Positions 1 through 6,800 of a DNA stretch of 8,478 nucleotides are shown in pieces. A model generated the notes under the pieces. That model saw nothing but the letters and a program-made list of their open reading frames with translations, did not search any database and was not told the DNA's origin. Location: NCBI GenBank assembly GCA_904501705.1, contig CAJGCA010000066.1, forward strand, positions 1 to 8,478, in the 5' to 3' direction. Origin of the DNA: Clostridiaceae bacterium (lineage in GTDB: Bacteria > Bacillota > Clostridia > Oscillospirales > Acutalibacteraceae). Every line of letters begins with the position of its first letter. The stretch's first letter is position 1. The translations under genes were made by a program, and so were the position numbers.

Positions 1-1
1 A

Positions 2-541
2 GACCTGCTCGGAAAAGGATACAGTGAAGCGGATGTAAATGCCGCTTTGGAAAGCCAGCGAAAAATGGTGAGTGGCGCCGTGACCGACTACAAGGCCGGA
101 GATATTACTTCTGCGGTGGCTCAGGCAGAGACGCTTGACGAAGCATACAGGCAGGGGCAACTGACAGTGGAGGAATACGACGAAGCCAAGGCAAAGAATT
201 CCAAGGTCATTATGGAGAGCATCAACAAGGGCATGAAGCGGATCGAGGATACCGACTACCGTGCGCTGGGGATCTCCGAGGAGGAGTGGAACGCTTTGGA
301 AGACGGCGAAAAGAAGCTCACTGTATTCGACCGGATAGGACAACTTGTTAAGAGCGGAGTTGTTAACGAGACAGACTACGTGAAGATGCTGAGCAAGGAC
401 CTTGATGAGGAGTTTTCCAGCAAGGAATACAAGGAGAGCGAAACTCAGCTGAGAGACGCTATGGACAGCGCGCTTGTTATTCAGGATTTGTATGATAGCG
501 GATATTTAAGAGACGATTCGTACAAGTATCTTATCTATGAA
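2..541 (+). repeat. Degenerate ~47-residue protein repeat within the upstream gene
   Basis: Four similar units occur in the protein: LLGKGYSEADVNAAL (near the window start), LDEAYRQGQLTVEEYDEAKAK (134-196), IGQLVKSGVVNETDYVKMLSK (335-397) and IQDLYDSGYLRDDSYKYLIYE (479-541). They share L-x-x-x-G-hydrophobic/x-x-[DE]-x-[YV], i.e. helix, Gly turn, acidic cap, helix. The conserved Gly residues are spaced 46, 67 and 48 residues apart, so the basic period is near 47 with one longer spacer. The likeness is at protein level only; the DNA copies are not similar enough to be a recent tandem duplication. The hairpin form recalls short helical modules such as SHOCT, but I cannot assign it. Confidence 0.5.
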
Positions 542-823
542 GAGATCGTGCCTCAATTTGAGGGAACGAGATTTTGGGAGGTATTGGACGTTCAAGACAA
601 GTCGTTGGGTGAGGAAAAAGAATACAAGAAGGGCAGTAATCCTTTTAATGCGATAGAAAACTATAATTCGGCACAAAGCTATGGATCTCCTATGACAGCA
701 AAGACCAGTAAATCCCTATCCCACGATCACAAAGAATTGCTTCTTAAAATCGTCAGAGAAAGAAGGAAAGCAATAAGAGAGCACGCTGCCGGTAAAGGCG
801 CGAAAGGAGCAACAAGGGCATGA
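2..823 (+). CDS. Small helical repeat protein of unknown function, 5'-truncated by the window
   Basis: The frame is open from base 2 to the TGA at 821-823 (273 codons visible). A TTG at 47 and an ATG at 65 could be starts, but neither has a Shine-Dalgarno at usable distance and coding-like sequence continues upstream, so I treat the gene as cut by the window edge. The product is hydrophilic, strongly charged and apparently all-helical, with no signal peptide or membrane segment. It carries about four degenerate copies of a helix-Gly-turn-helix unit (for example AYRQGQLTVEEYDEA, LVKSGVVNETDYVKML, LYDSGYLRDDSYKYLI), then a Ser/Asn-rich linker and a very basic C-terminus (KIVRERRKAIREHAAGKGAK) that could bind nucleic acid. 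It overlaps the next gene by four bases (ATGA), which implies co-transcription and coupled translation. The 3' half is visibly more AT-rich than the next gene. I do not recognise the family. A phage structural, accessory or virion-internal protein is plausible only from its neighbour. Confidence 0.8.
   Translation, partial: DLLGKGYSEADVNAALESQRKMVSGAVTDYKAGDITSAVAQAETLDEAYRQGQLTVEEYDEAKAKNSKVIMESINKGMKRIEDTDYRALGISEEEWNALEDGEKKLTVFDRIGQLVKSGVVNETDYVKMLSKDLDEEFSSKEYKESETQLRDAMDSALVIQDLYDSGYLRDDSYKYLIYEEIVPQFEGTRFWEVLDVQDKSLGEEKEYKKGSNPFNAIENYNSAQSYGSPMTAKTSKSLSHDHKELLLKIVRERRKAIREHAAGKGAKGATRA
803..809 (+). promoter_or_regulatory. Ribosome binding site of the giant gene
   Basis: AAAGGAG lies inside the last codons of the upstream gene, with a 10-base spacer to the ATG at 820. 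It is a strong Firmicutes-type Shine-Dalgarno and fixes the start of the giant gene. An in-frame TAA at 793-795 excludes an upstream extension. Combined with the ATGA overlap it suggests both independent initiation and coupling to the upstream gene. Confidence 0.85.
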
Positions 824-3800
824 AGCACGTAAGCGCATACAGAGGGGCGGGTTTGAATCCTAACCGCGTCACAAAAAAGAAACCTGCTGAAAGAGTAAGT
901 GCATACGCGACAGAGGAAAAAAATCGAGGCGGCCTCCTCGAAGGAACCGGCTATGTAGCCGGACGCTTAGGCCTTGGTCTTGCCGGAGTCGGTGAGGGCG
1001 TACTGGATATTGCCGCCGCCGGCGGCGATCTCCTCCGCGGCGACACCGAAATGGCCAAGTACCGTTTCCTCGACAACCGCACAGCCGACGCCCAGCAGAG
1101 CCTTACCGAGTGGTACAACCCCGGCAAGGGTATGCAGTTCGCCGGCGACGTAGCCTCCGGCGTGGGCCAGTCCTCGGTGTTCCTTCTTGATGCCCTCGTT
1201 CCCGGATTGGGCACAGGGCTTTTCTTTGGAGGCATCACGGGTCAGAGTGTTGCGGGAGCTGCACAGCAGACCGGAGACGTGGGACTCAAAGAGATCGGAT
1301 ACGGTGTCGCGTCGGGTGCCGCCGAGGCCGCGCTGGGTAAGCTGGTCGGCGCAGGAGGCAAGGTAGCCGGTAAGCTGGGCTCTTCTCTGACGAGGAGCAC
1401 AGGCAAGGCTGTCGGCCAGCGCGGAATCACAAACGCCCTCACCAAGGCCACCGGGAAACGGTTGGCGGGGATGGGCTGGAACGTAGCTCAAAACACGCTT
1501 GCGGATGCCGCAGGTGAATTTACTGAGGAGTTTACCGCCGAGTACATAGACACCGGTCTGCAGAGGCTATTTGGCATCGACCCAAACGCCTCCACCTCCT
1601 TCGGTGAGGCTCTCCGCGCGGGAGCTGTTGGATTTGTATCGGGTGCCGCCATGGGCGCACCTGCCAACGTGTACAACTACAAAAACTCTGTCGCCGCCGG
1701 CAAGGCGATCCGTGAGGAGGGCGGCGTAGATCAACTCCTGTACCGCGCCGCCGCTACTGTGGATGTGCTCAAAGAGCAGGAGGAGCAGTCCCGCGAGAAG
1801 GGCCGTACAAAGGCCACCGTGCCCGAGGACGCGGGGTTGGTCGGTAAGACTGCCGCCAAGGGGAAGCAGGCTGTGGCCAATCTGGGGGACAAAATAAAGG
1901 CCTCCAAGACCAAGGGGTACTGGACGAAGCTGGAAAAGAACATCAACGCCTACACGAGCATGGACGAGACCATGCGGACTTCCGAGGCAGGCGATGCGCT
2001 CCTCGGTGAGCTGCGAGGAAATCTGTTCTTTACAAACATGTCATACGCCGTCGAGGAAGCCGAGGAGGCTCTGAAGACCGCAACGGACGAGCAGATCGCC
2101 GAGTGGCTGGTAGAGGTCAACGATAAAGCCAAGAAGGCCGGAAAGGCCGATGCCAACTACACCGTGGAGGATTTCCGAGCCAACAAGGACGGCATTCTGT
2201 CTACGGTGGCGGCTGCGTTCTGGATCGACGAGATCAGGCGGACGGCGAAGGGGGCAGAGAGTGCCAAAAAGGCCACGGAGAAGCCCGAAGAGCCCGCACA
2301 AGCCCCGAAGGACACCACAGCCGAGCAAGTGAACGCCCAGGAGCAAAACGCCGATACGGAGGATTTGAGCGGTATCGAGGAAGAGGTGTGGAGAGCGGTG
2401 ACGGATGAAACCGTCAAGGGCTACGGCACACAGAATGAGCAGAAGGTGGCTCTTCTCCGCGCCGCTGTCACTCATGGCGTACCCGAAAAGTCCGTCCCCC
2501 TTATGCTGGAGAGATTCCGAGAGGGGACCGACATGACCCCTGCCGAATTCGCAGACGCTTGGGCGGACGGAGTATTGTTTTTCGGACGACTCGGCTTGAA
2601 CGAAAAAAAGATCAGCCAAGATAGCGCACTCTCCCGCATGAGCGAGAAGGCGCGGCGTGCATCCATCGAATACGGCAAGTGGCTTTCGGAGGAGCAGAGA
2701 TCCAAGGAGCAGGAAGCCGCCAAAAAGAAAAAGCGCCCCGTGAAGGAGGGCGAAAGCCGTAAGCCCAAAGGCGAGGTCGTGAGACACCCCGGGATCAATC
2801 TCAAAGCGGATTTGGACGATGCCCAGTTCACCGCATACAAGGCCGCCGAGATCATGGCACCTGCCTTGAAGGCCGACATTGAGATCCACAAGGGGCTGGA
2901 GCGAAACGGCAAGCAGGTCAACGGCTATTACGACACCAAGACCAACACCATCCACATCAACATCGACGCGGTGCGTGACGGTAAGCACATCGCGCTTTAC
3001 ACCCTCGGCCACGAGGTAGCCCACTACATCAAGGCGTGGTCGCCGAAAAAGTTCTACGAGCTGGGCGACTACGTAATGGAGCAGTTGGGAGAGGGAGCAG
3101 AGCAGGCCATCCGTGACAAGCTGGACTTCCTGAAAAGGAACGGTCTTGTCAAGGGGCTGGACGAAACCGAAGCCTACGACCGAGCCTATGAGGAGGTCGT
3201 TGCCGACGGTATGGAGCTTGTGCTGACCGACGGAACGGTGCTGGATGCGCTCGCCCGTGAGAACAAGACCCTTTGGCAGAAGATCAAGGACAGGATCTTC
3301 GAGATCATTGAGAAGATCAAGAAGGCCTACGGCGATCTCAGCAAGACCTCCCGCACGGCGCAGATCCTATCCGAGACTATGGACTCGCTGGACGAGATCG
3401 AGCAGCTTTTCTACGAGGGCGTGACCGAAGCCGGAGAACGCACCCGCACCGCCGAAGCGGGAGTGATCGTAGACGACGCGAGCGGCACCGCCATGCTGTC
3501 GGTGGACGACATCCCCAAAACCGAACAGGAGATCGACGATGCCGTCAACCGCCTGGTGGCCAAGCTGGGCGTAGACGAGTCCCGCGCCCGTAAGTGGGTC
3601 GAGGACGAGATCTCTCTCGCCACCCTGATCCTCCGCGACGACATGGTAGACTACGCGCACCGCAAGGCTGACCGCCGTCTCACTGCCATCGTCAAGAACA
3701 GCGACTACAAGCAGGGCACGCTGGACTTCTCCAACATCTGCCGCAAGCGCAGAGAGTACACCCGCATGATGCAGCGTATCCAGCAGGCGTTCCCCAACCG

Positions 3801-6800
3801 CCGATTCACTGCCGAGGAATTCGCCACCATTCGTAAGATCATGGTGGACGAGGGCCTGGAGGTGGCCTGCGGTCTGTGCTACGTGGAGGATCGCCGTCAG
3901 AACGAGGGCTACATCGCAGAGACCTTCCAGAGAGCCGTAGAAGCATGGAGAGAGGGAAACCGCGACACCTACTACGATACCAAGAACAACGTGGAAAGCG
4001 CCTACAACAAGGGACAGGCCAAGGCCATGGCCATGCTGGAGGGTGGAGACTACGTGCCGACCATCGCGGATCTGACCACGGTGGAGGGCATGAACAAGCT
4101 CCAAGCCGAGCACAAGGACATTCTCCAAGCGTGGAAAGCGTTCAACAATGCACGAGGCATGTCGTCGGCGCGACTGCTCACCAACGAGGCCGAGTACCAA
4201 CGGCAGATCCTCAGATACAGAAAGGATCAAGTCAAGCGCATCAACGATCTCGGCGGCCTCCGTGTCTTCTCCTTCTCAGACTTTGAGGAGTTCCACCTGA
4301 TCGACATCATCCAAGCCGTGCAGGACTGCGCGGCCATGGGCATCAAGATCCAGTTCTACACCAAGGTGCCGAGCTTCGCGCTGCTCATGGCGGACACCAA
4401 GGCCAAGGGTAACCTCAGCCTGATCCCCAAGGGCGATCTCGGATACGAGACGAAGAACGGCAAGCGCGTTCTGGTCTACGATCCCGTGGAGGGTATCGAC
4501 TTCAATGACCCCGCCTTTAAGGAGGTAGCAAGAGAAAACCCCAACATCGGTACCATCCTCGTCGGCATCAACGATGACCATATACGCACCGCCATGGAGG
4601 ATGACTTCATTGACTACATCATCCCCTTCCACACCGGCCAGACAGAGGTGGTGCGCCAGATCAAGAAGATCGGCAAGTGGAAAAACTACAAGAACGAGCA
4701 AGTGGACAAGCCGTGGAAATCCGGAAGCAAGGCCAAGCCCGTGAACATCTACACAGACGTGATTGCCGCCGCCGAGCGAGAGGGAAACCCCATCCGCAAC
4801 GAGCGACAGTTCGTGGAGCGGTTCCTCAAGGTCTGCGAGGAGCGAGGCCTGCGCCCGCGATTCTCAGACTTCCTCAACACCAACGCCGAGGGCAAGTATG
4901 TCTACACCAAGGGCTACTACAAGCTGCTCCTTGACTTCAAGATGTTCGACAAGGACGGCACCTACCTGCCACAGGAGCCTGTCATCCCCGAATTCGATGC
5001 GGATCTGCTCCATGAGCTGACCGAGAAGTACGTCGCCGGAGAGAAGGCCAAGACCGAAGCAGAGAGCCCTGCCTTCAAGCGAGCCTTGGAGAGGGTGGAA
5101 GCCGAGGTCGTTGGTGATGACGAGGGGAGGATGTACTCCATCGACGAAACCACCGAAACCCCAGACGTCTCCGAAAACCGCGACCTGACCGACCGTGAGA
5201 TCCTGGGCATGGCCTTGGAGGGAGCGGTGCAGAACGAGGATGAATGGAAGATCGTCAAGTCCTACCGAGAGCAGGCCGCCCTGCTGGAGCTTGTGCGGGA
5301 AAAGCGAGACGGGTATATCAAGGAGGCCAACGCGCTGGAGAGACAGATCAAGGCTCTGCGGGCGCGGATGGAGGACGAGGGAGACCCGGACGGTTGGATC
5401 CGAAAGGCTATGGACGAAGCCATCGCCAAGAAACGAGAGGCCGAGCGGATGCGGGACGAGCAGGTCAAGATCCTTGACAACGCCGACCGCGAGCTCCTCC
5501 GCATGAAGGCCGCCAAGCCCTTCCGTGAGATCCTTGCCCGCGAGCAGAAGCGCGTCCGCGCGGCTGAGTACAAGGCCGAGAGAGCCGAGGAAAAGGCGGA
5601 GAAGGCCAGGGAGACCACGAAGCGGGTGCGCGAAGAGTACAAAGAAAAAATATACAAGGCCAGACGGGATGCGACCGACTACAAGCAAGCGGTCTACCGC
5701 ACCGCCTACGCCAAGGCCGACGAGAAGAACCAAAAGTACCGCGACAGGCTTGACGAGATGGCCAAGCAGTCTATGGAGCGGAGGGAGATCACCATTCGCA
5801 TGAGGGAGGCCAGACGAGTCCTGGGCTACCTCAACACCATGCTGTACCACCCCACCAAGCAAAAGCACGTGCCCGAGAGCCTGCAAGCACTTGTCGATAA
5901 GACCCTGCGGTCTGCGGATCCCAAGCAGTTCGGCATCAACCGCGATCATATCCGTGAGATGTCCGAGCTTGCGGGAAAGATCCGAAAGCTGGAAAGCAAG
6001 GCGGGAAGGACTACCGAGGAACAGAAGACGCTGGATGCAATGAAGACCAAGTACGAAAAACTGGAAGCCGACACCATCTCCGTCAAGAGACAGGCCGAGG
6101 CACTCGTGACGGCCTTTGAGCAGTACGTCACGTCAACGGCAGACGGCGATCAGATCGATAATAACATGCTGGAAGGGTTGCGCAAGACCGTCACCGAGAT
6201 CGAGGAAGCACCCTTGAACGAGATGACTCTGGAATCCCTCAAGGCTGTCGAGAAGATCTACACCGTGATCTACCACCAGGTCAACGCGGCCAACCAAGCC
6301 TTTGCCACCGAGAGGGCCGCCAACATAGACCAGATGAGCACCAAGGCCAATGCGCAGGTCAAGGAGGCCAAGGAACTAAAATTCCTGTCGCCCCGCGCAG
6401 GCGAGTGGGCGGCTTTGGCGGGCGTAAGATCCTTTTTGTGGAAAAACATGAAGCCCTTGACGGTCTTTGAGGCCATCGGCTCCGACGAGCTTATGTCCAT
6501 CTTCAAGCGAGTGCTGGACGGCGAAGATGTGTGGATCACCGACATTCTGGAAGCCAAGAAGGCTCTGGACGAGGCGAAAAAGGAGTACGGCTACAACAAA
6601 TGGAACCTCAAGGAGCGCCGCGAGGTGACCACGGCAGACGGCTCAAAAGTGTCCCTCACCCTCGGGGAGATGATGTCGTTGTACGCGTATATGTTCAGAG
6701 ACCAAGCCGAGGAGCATTTGAGCACGGGTGGTTTCGTGTTCGCGCCTAACGCCGAGGCCATCGAGGGCTTTAAGGGCGACAAGGTCAAGTACAGAACCCA

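Noticed and set aside
47..49. TTG as a true start of the upstream gene
   Set aside because: No Shine-Dalgarno at suitable spacing, the frame stays open to the window edge, and the sequence before it contains a copy of the gene's own repeat unit, so the real start lies outside the window.
1014..1027. 14-base perfect palindrome CGCCGCCGGCGGCG
   Set aside because: It arises from consecutive Ala and Gly codons in the Gly/Ala-rich region. There is no spacer loop, T-run or placement between genes to suggest a terminator or operator.
2722..2745. Basic cluster KKKKRPVK resembling a eukaryotic nuclear localisation signal
   Set aside because: It sits in a highly charged low-complexity linker just before the peptidase domain, and nothing else points to a eukaryotic target; chance resemblance is more likely.
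2041..3024. 327-codon open frame on the minus strand
   Set aside because: It is antisense to a continuous, domain-bearing forward frame, with biased composition and no recognisable motif; a codon-bias shadow. The same holds for the minus-strand frames at 3367-4230, 6643-7161, 7366-7890 and 7704-8246.
4864..5949. 361-codon open frame on the minus strand
   Set aside because: It lies wholly inside the giant gene opposite its coiled-coil part. The translation is Leu/Gly/Val-rich, as expected from the complement of GC-rich Glu/Lys/Arg codons. There is no convincing Shine-Dalgarno or domain pattern.
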